Shown here: positions 1 to 7,184 of the stretch, in pieces
How positions within the stretch are numbered: the first letter of the stretch is position 1
Layout of the letters: every line of letters starts with the position of its first letter
Source of the DNA: Actinocatenispora comari
Lineage (GTDB): Bacteria > Actinomycetota > Actinomycetes > Mycobacteriales > Micromonosporaceae
Reading direction: 5' to 3'
Assembly (NCBI RefSeq): GCF_017312725.1
Contig: NZ_BOPO01000108.1
Location: forward strand, 1 to 49,806
Length of the DNA stretch: 49,806 bases
Position numbers and translations under genes: made by a program
Notes under the pieces: generated by a model
What the model was told of the DNA's origin: nothing
Seen by the model: the letters and a program-made list of their open reading frames with translations, nothing else
Database searches by the model: none

Positions 1-1
1 C

Positions 2-298
2 GGCGCCAACTACCGCGCGCACCGCTTCACCCGCATCGTGGCCAGCCACGGCGCCCGCCACCAACGCATCCGACCGTTCACACCCCGACACAACGGCAAG
101 GTCGAACGCTACAACCGCATCCTGGCCGACGAACTGCTCTACACCCGAGCGTGGTCCAGCGAAGCCGAACGCGCCGCCGCCATCGACGTATGGAACGTTC
201 ACTACAACTACCATCGAGCACACACCGCCATCGGAGACCGCCCACCAGCCTCACGGCTGCACGCAGGCGTCACCAACGTCATGACCCAGAACAGCTAG
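2..298 (+). CDS. Integrase-type transposase, C-terminal fragment (IS481/IS3-like)
   Basis: The frame is open from the window edge to a TAG at 296-298, so this is the 3' end of a longer gene. The roughly 98 visible residues carry the end of a DDE integrase core: a basic stretch with RIRPFTPRHNGKVERYNR, where the catalytic Glu is expected in the NGKVER motif, followed by the YNYHRAHTAIGDRPPASRL tail typical of IS481/IS3-family transposases. The start and the other two catalytic acids lie outside the window. I see no terminal inverted repeat just after the stop, so the right end of the element is undefined. Confidence 0.85.
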   Translation, partial: GANYRAHRFTRIVASHGARHQRIRPFTPRHNGKVERYNRILADELLYTRAWSSEAERAAAIDVWNVHYNYHRAHTAIGDRPPASRLHAGVTNVMTQNS

Positions 299-307
299 GG
301 GTGCGAG

Positions 308-454
308 ATGGGCGTTCGTGCGTGGTGGCAGCGGCTGTGGCGCCGGTGGCGGCGACCCGATCCGGGCGCCGAGACCATCGGTTCGGTCCGCACCAGGGGC
401 AAGGAGCAGATCGCGAAGTACGACACCCGCTTCCGCGGCAACAACCCGTTCTAG
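308..454 (+). CDS. Small basic hypothetical protein (48 aa)
   Basis: An ATG ten bases after the transposase stop opens a 48-residue frame ending in TAG. The N-terminus is rich in Trp and Arg (WWQRLWRRWRRP) and the C-terminus is polar, ending YDTRFRGNNPF. The upstream GGGGTGCGAG is a weak ribosome-binding site. The amphipathic W/R start could bind membrane or nucleic acid, but I do not recognise a family. It lies between an insertion-sequence end and the converging sigma-factor gene. It may be real or chance; codon use looks like its neighbours. Confidence 0.4.
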   Translation: MGVRAWWQRLWRRWRRPDPGAETIGSVRTRGKEQIAKYDTRFRGNNPF

Positions 455-481
455 ACCGGTCCGACGCGGACGGCCCCGTCG

Positions 482-1702
482 CTACCGGCCGGTGGCGCGG
501 GGCTCGCCGCTGCCGGCGAGACGGTTGAGGTAGCGCTGTTCGGGGATGCTGCGGGTCAGCTCGGCGGCCCGCCGGAACTCGGCGCGCGCCTGCTCGGTAC
601 GGCCGAGCCGGGCCAGCAGGTGCCCGCGGGCGGCGTGCGCGCGGTGGCTGGTGTCGGGCAGCTGGTCGAGCAGGTCGAGCCCGGCGGCGGCACCGTGTAC
701 CTCGGCGGTGGCCACGGCGAGCCCGAGCGCGGTGGCGGGGGAAGGCTCGACGCGGTCGAGCATCCGGTACAGGGCGAGGATCTGCGGCCAGTCGGTGGCG
801 GCGGCGTCGGGCGCCTCGTCGTGCACCGCGGCGATCGCGGCGCGCAGCTGGAAGGCACCGACGTACCCGACCGGCAGGGTGCGTTCCAGCAGCGCGACGC
901 CCTCGTCGATCAGCGCGCGCTGCCAGCGGCCGCGGTCCTGCTCGTCGAGCGGTACCAGGTCGCCGGCGCGGTCCAGCCGGGCCGGGCTGCGGGCGTGGGT
1001 GAGCAGCAGCAGGGTGAGCAGGCCGGCGTTCTCCGGGTCGGCGGGGGCGCGGTGCAGCAGCGTACGGGCCAGCCGCACCGCCGTCTCGGCGAGCAGCGGA
1101 TCGGTGGCCTGCGGGCCGTCGGCGGCGAGGTGGGCCCGGGTGTACAGCAGCGAGATGGCGTGCCGGACCGCGAGCATGCGCACCGGCAGCTCGGCCGGCG
1201 GTGCGGGCGCGAACCGGGCACCGGCCCGCTTGAGCGTCGCCTTCGCCCGGCTGATGCGCTGCGCCACCGTCGACTCCGGTACGAACAGTCCGGCGGCGAT
1301 CTCGGCGGTGGTGAGGCCGGCGACGGCGCGCAGCATCAGCGCGAGCTGCGAGGTGGGGGTCAGCGCCGGATGCGCGCACAGCACGAACAGGTCGAGCATG
1401 TCGTCGCCGCTGGTCGGCACCTCGGCCGGGGCGGCGCCGTCGAGGCGGGCCGCCTTCTCCTCCCGCGCCCGGCGGGCGGCGTCGGAGCGTTGCTGGTCGA
1501 CCAGTCGCCTCGATGCCACCCGCAGCAGCCAGCCGGCCGGGTTGTCCGGTACCCCGTCGCGCGGCCACTGCTGCGCCGCCGCGACCAGCGCCAGCTGTAC
1601 GGCGTCCTCGCAGTCGGCGAAGCTGCCGTACCGCCGGGACAGGGCGGCGAGCACGTGCGGCGCCTCCTGCCGCCACACGTGCTCGTACCGCGCCTCGGAC
1701 AC
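482..1702 (-). CDS. ECF sigma factor, ECF42-like, with C-terminal TPR-like extension
   Basis: A 406-residue RNA polymerase sigma factor. Region 2 is near residues 10-75 (FADCEDAVQLALVAAAQQWP, then GWLLRVASRRLVDQQRSDAA) and region 4 near 115-170 (LALMLRAVAGLTTAEIAAGL, then PESTVAQRISRAK). It continues for about 230 residues with an alpha-helical extension (DUF6596/TPR-like), far longer than a minimal ECF factor. That extension, plus the immediately upstream YCII/DGPF gene, is the hallmark of the ECF42 group. The GTG at 1702 is chosen because it lies 5 bases after the stop of the upstream gene and precedes the conserved start of the protein. No anti-sigma factor is adjacent. Confidence 0.9.
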   Translation of the reverse strand: MSEARYEHVWRQEAPHVLAALSRRYGSFADCEDAVQLALVAAAQQWPRDGVPDNPAGWLLRVASRRLVDQQRSDAARRAREEKAARLDGAAPAEVPTSGDDMLDLFVLCAHPALTPTSQLALMLRAVAGLTTAEIAAGLFVPESTVAQRISRAKATLKRAGARFAPAPPAELPVRMLAVRHAISLLYTRAHLAADGPQATDPLLAETAVRLARTLLHRAPADPENAGLLTLLLLTHARSPARLDRAGDLVPLDEQDRGRWQRALIDEGVALLERTLPVGYVGAFQLRAAIAAVHDEAPDAAATDWPQILALYRMLDRVEPSPATALGLAVATAEVHGAAAGLDLLDQLPDTSHRAHAARGHLLARLGRTEQARAEFRRAAELTRSIPEQRYLNRLAGSGEPRATGR

Positions 1703-1707
1703 CGCGT

Positions 1708-2097
1708 TCAGTCCTCGGGGCCGACGCTCATGACCGGCCGCAGCTCGACGGTCTCGCCGGGCCCGGCGAACAGTTCGGCGATCTGCTCGGCGCGTTCCTG
1801 GCTTTCCACGTCGATCAGGAAGAACCCGGCGAAGTGTTCCTTGCCCTCCGCGTACGGGCCGTCCGAGACGACCCGGTCGCCGTCGCGCCACCGGAACAGC
1901 CGGGAGGTGGCCGGCGCGCCGAGCGCCTCGGCGTGCACGAACTCGCCCCGCTCCATCACCTGGGCGAATCCGTCCTCGAAGTCCTTGTTCAGCCGCGTGC
2001 GCTGGGCTTCGGGCAGCGCCTGGTGCTCGGGCAGGTAGTCCGAGGTGGGGTGGCCCCAGGGCTGCGGGTTGGAGTGGATCAGGATGACGTACTTCAT
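1708..2097 (-). CDS. YCII-related (DGPF-family) protein
   Basis: A 129-residue alpha/beta protein of the YCII/DGPF family (ferredoxin-like fold). It starts MKYVILIHSNP and carries the family signature as DGPYAEGKE, followed by FAGFFLIDVES. The biochemical role of these proteins is unsettled. They are repeatedly encoded with ECF42 sigma factors and are thought to belong to their regulon or to help signal to them. The ATG at 2097 is the only sensible start. The sigma gene follows 5 bases after the stop, so the two are probably translated from one mRNA. A candidate ECF42-type promoter lies upstream. Confidence 0.9.
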   Translation of the reverse strand: MKYVILIHSNPQPWGHPTSDYLPEHQALPEAQRTRLNKDFEDGFAQVMERGEFVHAEALGAPATSRLFRWRDGDRVVSDGPYAEGKEHFAGFFLIDVESQERAEQIAELFAGPGETVELRPVMSVGPED

Positions 2098-2152
2098 CGA
2101 GTGCTCCTTGACGCGTCGGATCGGTCCGGAGGCGCATCGCCTCCACCATCAT

Positions 2153-2180
2153 GTCGGGGCCGGTCGCCGGGTTCTCGACA
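2153..2180 (-). promoter_or_regulatory. Candidate ECF42-type promoter for the YCII-sigma operon
   Basis: Read on the minus strand, TGTCGA (2180-2175) is followed after 18 bases by CGAC (2156-2153). This agrees with the motif I recall for ECF42 targets (TGTCGA at -35, CGA plus T or C at -10), which would make the sigma operon self-activating. The predicted RNA start is about 45-50 bases before the YCII start codon. Confidence 0.55.
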
Positions 2181-2235
2181 TCGCCCGTCCTCGACGATCT
2201 CCGGATCCGCGATCTCGAAGATTTCTCCGCCGCGA

Positions 2236-2263
2236 TGTCGAAGCGGGCGGCCGCAGCTTCGAC
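2236..2263 (+). promoter_or_regulatory. Candidate ECF42-type promoter for the DinB gene
   Basis: On the plus strand TGTCGA (2236-2241) is followed by an 18-base spacer and CGAC (2260-2263), the same elements and spacing as on the opposite strand. The ATG of the DinB gene is at 2272, only 8 bases after the -10-like element, so its transcript would be almost leaderless. The same stretch also forms an imperfect inverted repeat (GTCGAAG ... CTTCGAC). Confidence 0.5.
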
Positions 2264-2271
2264 CTACGGGC

Positions 2272-2793
2272 ATGACACAGCATCGAAGCCAGCCCGACCC
2301 GGTCACCACCGAACTGATCGCCTGGATCCAGCAGGCCACCAACCGCATCTGCCGCTCCGTCGACGGGCTGACCGAGGAGCAGGTACGCACCCCGGCCGCG
2401 CGGTCCGGCTGGACCATCGCCGGCCTGGTCGGGCACGTACACGACTCGACCTGGTTCTGGCTGCACCACGTCATCGCCGGCAACCCGATGCAGTTTCGCG
2501 ACGACGACGAGTGGGACAACGATCCGGACCTGCCGTTCCCGCAGCTGCTGGAGCGGTTGCGGGAGGACACGGCGCGCGGCCTGGCCGCGGTCGCCCCGCG
2601 GGACAGCACCGACGCGCCCGGCTGGTGGCCGGAGGGGGCCTGGGGCGGCTACCGGCAGGACACCGTGCTCGGCGTGCTGGTGCACCTGCTCAACGACAAC
2701 GTCGCCCACACCGGGCACCTCGACCTGGCCCGGGAGGCCATCGACGGCGGCGTGTGGGACTACGCGATCAACGGCATCCGCCGCCCGGCCTGA
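2272..2793 (+). CDS. DinB/DUF664-family protein
   Basis: A 173-residue four-helix-bundle protein of the DinB/DUF664 superfamily, related to mycothiol-dependent enzymes. The metal-binding histidines expected for the fold are visible: LVGHVHDSTWFWLHHV near residue 60 and LLNDNVAHTGHLDLAREAIDG near residue 145. The second motif resembles DUF664. Members use a divalent metal and sometimes a low-molecular-weight thiol, but the substrate here is unknown. The ATG at 2272 has no good Shine-Dalgarno sequence, which fits the near-leaderless transcript predicted from the candidate promoter. Its divergent position suggests membership of the ECF42 regulon. Confidence 0.85.
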   Translation: MTQHRSQPDPVTTELIAWIQQATNRICRSVDGLTEEQVRTPAARSGWTIAGLVGHVHDSTWFWLHHVIAGNPMQFRDDDEWDNDPDLPFPQLLERLREDTARGLAAVAPRDSTDAPGWWPEGAWGGYRQDTVLGVLVHLLNDNVAHTGHLDLAREAIDGGVWDYAINGIRRPA

Positions 2794-2842
2794 TCCGCGC
2801 CCCGGCAGCCGGTGCCGGGGTACGGAGGTCGCGACGGTGGGG

Positions 2843-3922
2843 TCAGCGGCGCATGGCGAGCATCGGGCACTCGAACGGGTCGCGGGCGGCCAGCCCCACC
2901 TGGTTGAGGTAGCGGATCACGATCGCGTACGAGCGGGGCAGTGACGTCTCGGTGTAGGGGATGTCCCTGCCCTCGCAGTACTCGCGCACGATGGCGCGGG
3001 CGCGGGCCAGGTAGGGCCGCGGCATGCTGGGGAACAGGTGGTGCTCGATCTGGTAGTTCAGCCCGCCCATCAGCGCGCTCGCCCAGAAACGCCCCCGGAT
3101 GTTGCGCGAGGTTCGTACCTGCTTGGTGAAGAAGTCGAGTTTCTCGTTCGCGCCGACCACCGGCATGCCCTTGTGGTTGGGCGCGAACGACGCGCCCATG
3201 TAGACGCCGAAGACGGCAAGTTGCACACCGCAGAATGCGGCGGCCACGCCCGGCGACAGGAACACGAACGCCGGCACGATGAGCAGCGCCAGGTGCGCGG
3301 CGATCAACCCGATCTCGGTCCACCGGCCGGTGACCCTGCCGCGGCCGAACAGGAACCGGATCGAACTGACGTGCAGATTGACGCCTTCCAGGGTCAGCAG
3401 CGGAAAGAACGCATAGCCCTGGCGCCGGTTCATCATGGCCAGGAATCCGCGCTGGGCGGCGGCGTCCTCGGGCCGGAACGACACGACACCCGGAGCGATG
3501 TCGGGGTCCTTGCCGACCCGATTCGGATTCCCGTGATGCCGGGTGTGTTTTCCCATCCACCACGAGTAGCTGATGCCGACCAGCAGCGTCCCGAGCAGCC
3601 GCCCGACGCGGTCGTTGGCCGGTCCGGAGGCGAAGATCTGCCGATGCGACGCCTCGTGCGCCAGGAACGCGAACTGGGTGCACACGACGCCGAGCACGCC
3701 GGCGATCAGCAACTGCCACCACGAGTCGCCCAGCAGCGCGAAGCCGACACCAGCACCGGCGACGGTCAGGCACAGCACCGCGAACACCAGCGCGTAGAAC
3801 CAGCGGGCGCGGCGGAGCAGACCCAGCTCCCGCACCACCCGTGCGACCGCCTGGTACGAGCCGGTGAACTCGGTTGCTCGTTCCGCGCGGTCCTGCGTCG
3901 TACCCGTACCTGACGTGGAAAT
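2843..3922 (-). CDS. Membrane fatty acid desaturase (acyl-CoA desaturase type)
   Basis: A 359-residue membrane di-iron desaturase that would introduce a double bond into lipid acyl chains. The three histidine boxes are HEASH (about residue 90), KHTRHH (about 130) and QIEHH (about 290). The Gln in the last box is typical of front-end type desaturases, although no cytochrome b5 domain is present. Four hydrophobic segments are visible. No ATG, GTG or TTG lies in frame between the upstream cspA terminator and the conserved N-terminus. The best start is ATT at 3922, five bases after a perfect AGGGAG. The first in-frame GTG would remove about 28 residues and cut into the conserved region. The gene follows cspA, suggesting a membrane-fluidity or cold link. 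Confidence 0.88.
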   Translation of the reverse strand: MSTSGTGTTQDRAERATEFTGSYQAVARVVRELGLLRRARWFYALVFAVLCLTVAGAGVGFALLGDSWWQLLIAGVLGVVCTQFAFLAHEASHRQIFASGPANDRVGRLLGTLLVGISYSWWMGKHTRHHGNPNRVGKDPDIAPGVVSFRPEDAAAQRGFLAMMNRRQGYAFFPLLTLEGVNLHVSSIRFLFGRGRVTGRWTEIGLIAAHLALLIVPAFVFLSPGVAAAFCGVQLAVFGVYMGASFAPNHKGMPVVGANEKLDFFTKQVRTSRNIRGRFWASALMGGLNYQIEHHLFPSMPRPYLARARAIVREYCEGRDIPYTETSLPRSYAIVIRYLNQVGLAARDPFECPMLAMRR

Positions 3923-3991
3923 AGCCGCTCCCTGGTTGTGTCGGGGCCGGCGCCGAACCGTTGTCCGGCGGCGCCCGTGGCTCGATAGCAG

Positions 3992-4024
3992 GAAAGGGGC
4001 GCCCGCCGAACGGACGCCCCTTTC
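3992..4024 (-). terminator. Hairpin terminator after the cold-shock gene
   Basis: GAAAGGGGCG (3992-4001) and CGCCCCTTTC (4015-4024) form a perfect 10-bp stem with a 13-base loop, starting 9 bases past the cspA stop. On the minus strand the descending arm ends in CCCCTTTC, a short T-run. It separates cspA from the desaturase gene. Confidence 0.75.
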
Positions 4025-4032
4025 GTCACGAA

Positions 4033-4236
4033 TCAGACGACCGAGACTCGCACGGCCTGCGGGCCGCGATTGCCCGGCTCGACCTCGAACTCGACCCGAG
4101 CCGCCTCGTCCAGGCTGCGGTAACCGGAGCCCTGGATGGCGGAGAAATGAACGAACAGGTCCTCGCCGCCGTCGTCCGGGCTGATGAACCCGAAACCCTT
4201 GTCGGCATTGAACCACTTCACGGTGCCCTGAGGCAT
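4033..4236 (-). CDS. cspA: Cold-shock protein (CspA family)
   Basis: A 67-residue single cold-shock domain (OB fold) that binds single-stranded RNA/DNA and acts as an RNA chaperone. Both RNP motifs are present: KGFGFI (RNP1, about residues 13-18) and DLFVHFSAI (RNP2, about 26-34). The length is exactly that of the family. The ATG is preceded by a strong GAGGGAG ribosome-binding site. A long A/T-richer leader lies upstream, as is usual for cold-shock genes whose mRNA leaders respond to temperature. A perfect hairpin terminator follows the stop. Confidence 0.97.
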   Translation of the reverse strand: MPQGTVKWFNADKGFGFISPDDGGEDLFVHFSAIQGSGYRSLDEAARVEFEVEPGNRGPQAVRVSVV

Positions 4237-4551
4237 GTGTCTCCCTCGATATTGCCTTACGGCGCAGCACTGGCACGTACGCCGGTCAACGCACACGGCT
4301 CACGAAGAAATTCGAGAAAAGAAACCGCGCCCGCTGTCAATTCTTGCGAGCGCCCTCAAAAAAACGACCACAAAAACCGTGGAACCATGTCGAGTACAGC
4401 ACGCGCGGCCGGCACCGTCAACCCGACGTGCCGATGTCACCGGACACGTGCCCCGGCATCCACCGCGGCCACCCGCCTTCGGTGTCGTCGCTGGTCGGGG
4501 CCACGCCGCGGGTGCGGGACCGGGCTGCATCCGACGCGGCCGGCAGGCACC
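4237..4551 (-). promoter_or_regulatory. Leader and promoter region of the cold-shock gene
   Basis: A 315-base stretch without a gene. On the minus strand it holds the Shine-Dalgarno GAGGGAG just before the cspA start, a roughly 95-base leader, and a TTGACA (4340-4335) that could be a -35 element, although the matching -10 is not clear. Tracts of A and T (4357-4378) stand out against the GC-rich surroundings. The part near 4500-4551 has no recognisable feature apart from the end of the lipoprotein gene. Confidence 0.45.
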
Positions 4552-5235
4552 TCACCGCTCTGTGCCGGTACCGGAGCGCATCGCGGTGATCTCGCCGACG
4601 CCGACCCCGTGCGTCCCGCAGGCCCGGACCGCCAGCGGCACGTAGACGGCGGCCGTCTGGTCCGGCGGGTACACCCGCAGCCCCCGCACCGTCGTCGGCT
4701 TGCACGTGCCGGCGGGAAGGTTGCCGACCTGCGGGTACCGGAACGCGGCGTGCGCGGTGCCGCCCGGCGCCAGCGTCACGCTCTGGTACCTGCCGCCCTG
4801 ACGGCTCGCGGCGCTGCCGACCTGGCGCCCCTGGTCGCCGGTCACGAACGAGACACCCGGATAACCCGCGGTCACGCAGCTGCGCTCACCCCGGTTGGTG
4901 AAGACCAGCTGCACCTGCACCGAGCCCATCGCCCCGGTGCGCTGCCCGGTCGTGACGCGCAACTGGCCGGTCGTGCAGGTGGCGATGCCGTGCCCGGGGC
5001 TGCCGGCCGGTTCACCGGTCGCCGCCGAGGTCGCCGGGCTCGACGTGGCCGTACTCGGTGTCGCCGTTGCCGCCGGGTGCGCCGCGGTCGTGCTCGGCGT
5101 CGGTGCCGCGGTGTGCGTGCCCTCCGCCGAGGGCGAACCACCGCCGCCGGTGCAGCCCGCCGATCCGAGCAGTGCCACGCAACCGGCCGCCGCGCAGGCG
5201 ACACTCCAGTTCCTGGTCCCGTGCGAGAGCTTCAT
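4552..5235 (-). CDS. Secreted lipoprotein with DUF4232-like domain
   Basis: A 227-residue lipoprotein. A signal peptide ends in the lipobox GSAGC with the lipidated Cys at residue 28. It is followed by a Ser/Thr/Pro/Ala-rich linker (about 30-85) and a compact domain with four cysteines (CTTGQL, SCVTAGYPGVSFV, GTCKP, ACG) that matches the DUF4232 type common on actinobacterial surfaces. That domain is a beta-sandwich of unknown function. The ATG at 5235 is preceded by GGAGGCGGAG. It appears to be a single gene transcribed towards cspA on the same strand. Confidence 0.85.
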   Translation of the reverse strand: MKLSHGTRNWSVACAAAGCVALLGSAGCTGGGGSPSAEGTHTAAPTPSTTAAHPAATATPSTATSSPATSAATGEPAGSPGHGIATCTTGQLRVTTGQRTGAMGSVQVQLVFTNRGERSCVTAGYPGVSFVTGDQGRQVGSAASRQGGRYQSVTLAPGGTAHAAFRYPQVGNLPAGTCKPTTVRGLRVYPPDQTAAVYVPLAVRACGTHGVGVGEITAMRSGTGTER

Positions 5236-5347
5236 GACTCCGCCTCCCCGGGCCCCGGGCGGCGCTCGTGCAGCCGCCCCGAGCGGTAGCTGCCTCCCTC
5301 TCTCGTACTGCCCGACTCGGGTGCGTTTCATGCACCGAGCCGTGCGT

Positions 5348-5764
5348 TCAGCCGACGCGCCTGCTGGTGTTGACGGTGCCCTGCGCGGCCGCGCAGAGGG
5401 TCTCGTCGGCGCCGACACCGGTGTAGAGCTCCACCCGGCAGACCGCCTGCCGGTCGGTGTGGGTGAGCACCGAGGCGACCGCGCGCAGCACGTCCGGGGT
5501 GCCCGGCCGCACGTAGTCGATGGCCAGGCCGCGGGTGAGCACCGCGGGGCCGAGCACGCTGCCGGCGGCGAACGTGATCGCGTTGTCCGCCGCGTACGCC
5601 AGCACCCCGCCGTGCACGTACCCGAACTGCTGGAGCAGGTCGTCGCGCAGCGGGATGCGCAGTTCGGCCATCCCCGGCGCGAACGCGATCAGCTCCGCGC
5701 CGAGCAGCCGGCTGAACGGTTGCGCGGCCAGTACCGCCCGCGCCTGGTCGAGAGAGATCGTCAC
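5348..5764 (-). CDS. PaaI-family hotdog thioesterase
   Basis: A 138-residue hotdog-fold protein. The family signature YVHGGVLAYAADNAITFAAG (about residues 46-65) contains the HGG motif and the downstream acidic residue used for thioester hydrolysis in PaaI-like acyl-CoA thioesterases. The GTG at 5764 gives the normal family length. An in-frame ATG at 5827 would add a Gly/Arg-rich tail unlike the family. The substrate is unknown, and no phenylacetate genes are nearby. Confidence 0.82.
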   Translation of the reverse strand: MTISLDQARAVLAAQPFSRLLGAELIAFAPGMAELRIPLRDDLLQQFGYVHGGVLAYAADNAITFAAGSVLGPAVLTRGLAIDYVRPGTPDVLRAVASVLTHTDRQAVCRVELYTGVGADETLCAAAQGTVNTSRRVG

Positions 5765-5861
5765 GGCCGCGATTGTGCCCCGGCCCGCAAGCCCGCCGCG
5801 ACCGCACGGCGGGCGGTGAAACGACATCGCCCGCCGGACCCGGGCCGGCGGTGGCTCGCGA

Positions 5862-7096
5862 TCAGCCGGCGGGTCGCTTGTGGACGGTGCCGGAGCGCAT
5901 GACGAAGTCGACCCGGCCGGTGACCTGGATGTCGGTGAACGGGTTGCCCGGCATCGCGACCACGTCGGCGATCTTGCCGGCGGCGAGCACGCCGACCTCG
6001 TCCAACCGCAGCAGTTCGGCGGCGACGCTGGTGGCGGCGCGCAGCGCCCGCAGCGGGCTGATCCCGGTCGAGACCATCGCGCCGAACTCCCGCCAGTTGT
6101 CCCGGTGCGGGAACATCCCGGCGTCGGTACCGAAGGCGATCTTGACGTCGCTGGCGGCCAGACTTTCGGCGGCGGCCTCCAGCTCGGCGCCGTAGCGCAC
6201 GAACTTGGCGCGCTTGTACGGCGGCTTGCCCCGCCAGTACGCGTCGTCGCCGGCTCGGCGCGCGTCGGTGAGGATGGTGTACTGCGTCGGCACCAGGAAG
6301 ACCCCGGCGTCCTCGATCATCGCCAGCCCCTCGGCGGAGACCAGGTTGCCGTGGTCGATGCTGCGCACCCCGGCCCGCACCGCGCGCCGGGCCGCCTCGT
6401 CGCCGTAGCAGTGCGGGGTGACCGGCACGCCGAGGTCGGCCGCGGTGGCGACCAGCGTGTCCATCTCCTGCTGGCTGTAGGTGGTGTGTTCGGATCGTCG
6501 GACGGCGAACTGAATCCGCCGGTCGCGGCGAACTTGATCCAGTCGGCGCCGGCCCGGATCTCCTGCCGCACCAGGGTACGGATCTCGTCCGGCCCGTCGG
6601 CGGTCGCGAACTCCAGCCCGCGGATGCCGGGCTGGTACTGGTCGGCGAGGTTGGCGCTGAAGTCACCGTGCCCGCCGCGGGCGGACAGGATGTGCGGCGC
6701 CACCAGCATCCGCGGCCCCCGTACCAACCCGGCGGCGATCGCGTTGCGCAGGTCGATGGTCGGATGGTCCACGTCGCCGCAGCCCAGATCGCGGATCGTG
6801 GTGAAGCCGTTGTCCAGCAAGGCTTCCAGGATCGGCAGCGCGCGCAGCGTCTTCGCCGGGCTGGACAGCGGCCCGAGCTCGAGCAGGTTCGGAGTCAACC
6901 CGACGTGGGTGTGGCAGTCGATGAATCCGGGCGTGAGGGTGTGCCCGGGCAGGTCGATGGTCTCGGCGCCGGGCGGCGCGTCGATCGTCTCGGCGATCCG
7001 CTCGATCCGGTCGCCGACGACCAGGACCTGCCGCGGCACCGCCGTGTCGGCGATCCCGTCCCACACGCTCGCCCCGGTGATCAGCGTCGCCGTCAT
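5862..7096 (-). pseudogene. Imidazolonepropionase-like amidohydrolase, disrupted by a one-base frameshift
   Basis: Two overlapping minus-strand frames together encode one metal-dependent amidohydrolase of about 411 residues. The first (7096 to about 6490) carries the ligand motif CHTHV and the Lys region IKFAATGG. The second (about 6490 to 5862) carries HCYGDEA, SIDHGN and FGTDAG. The reading passes from frame to frame near 6490. Restoring one G (CCGGAA instead of the present CCGAA) would give DDPEHTTYSQQEMD, which matches the family's usual DPEH...EE(L/M) segment. All active-site residues are otherwise intact, so this is either a very recent mutation or a sequencing error. These enzymes act on cyclic amides or dipeptides (prolidase-like). 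Confidence 0.85.
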
Positions 7097-7184
7097 CAGT
7101 CACCCCCGCCCTCGGCCGCCCCTGACGCTAGCGGCCCCGGCGCCCCGCCGACGGCGATACCGCAAAGACCCACACCGGCGCCGG

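Noticed and set aside
1-298. Intact insertion sequence
   Set aside because: Only the 3' end of the transposase is inside the window and no terminal repeats can be paired.
2843-4276. Desaturase starting at an upstream ATG at 4276
   Set aside because: That frame would run through the cold-shock gene and its terminator and would add an unconserved Arg-rich segment.
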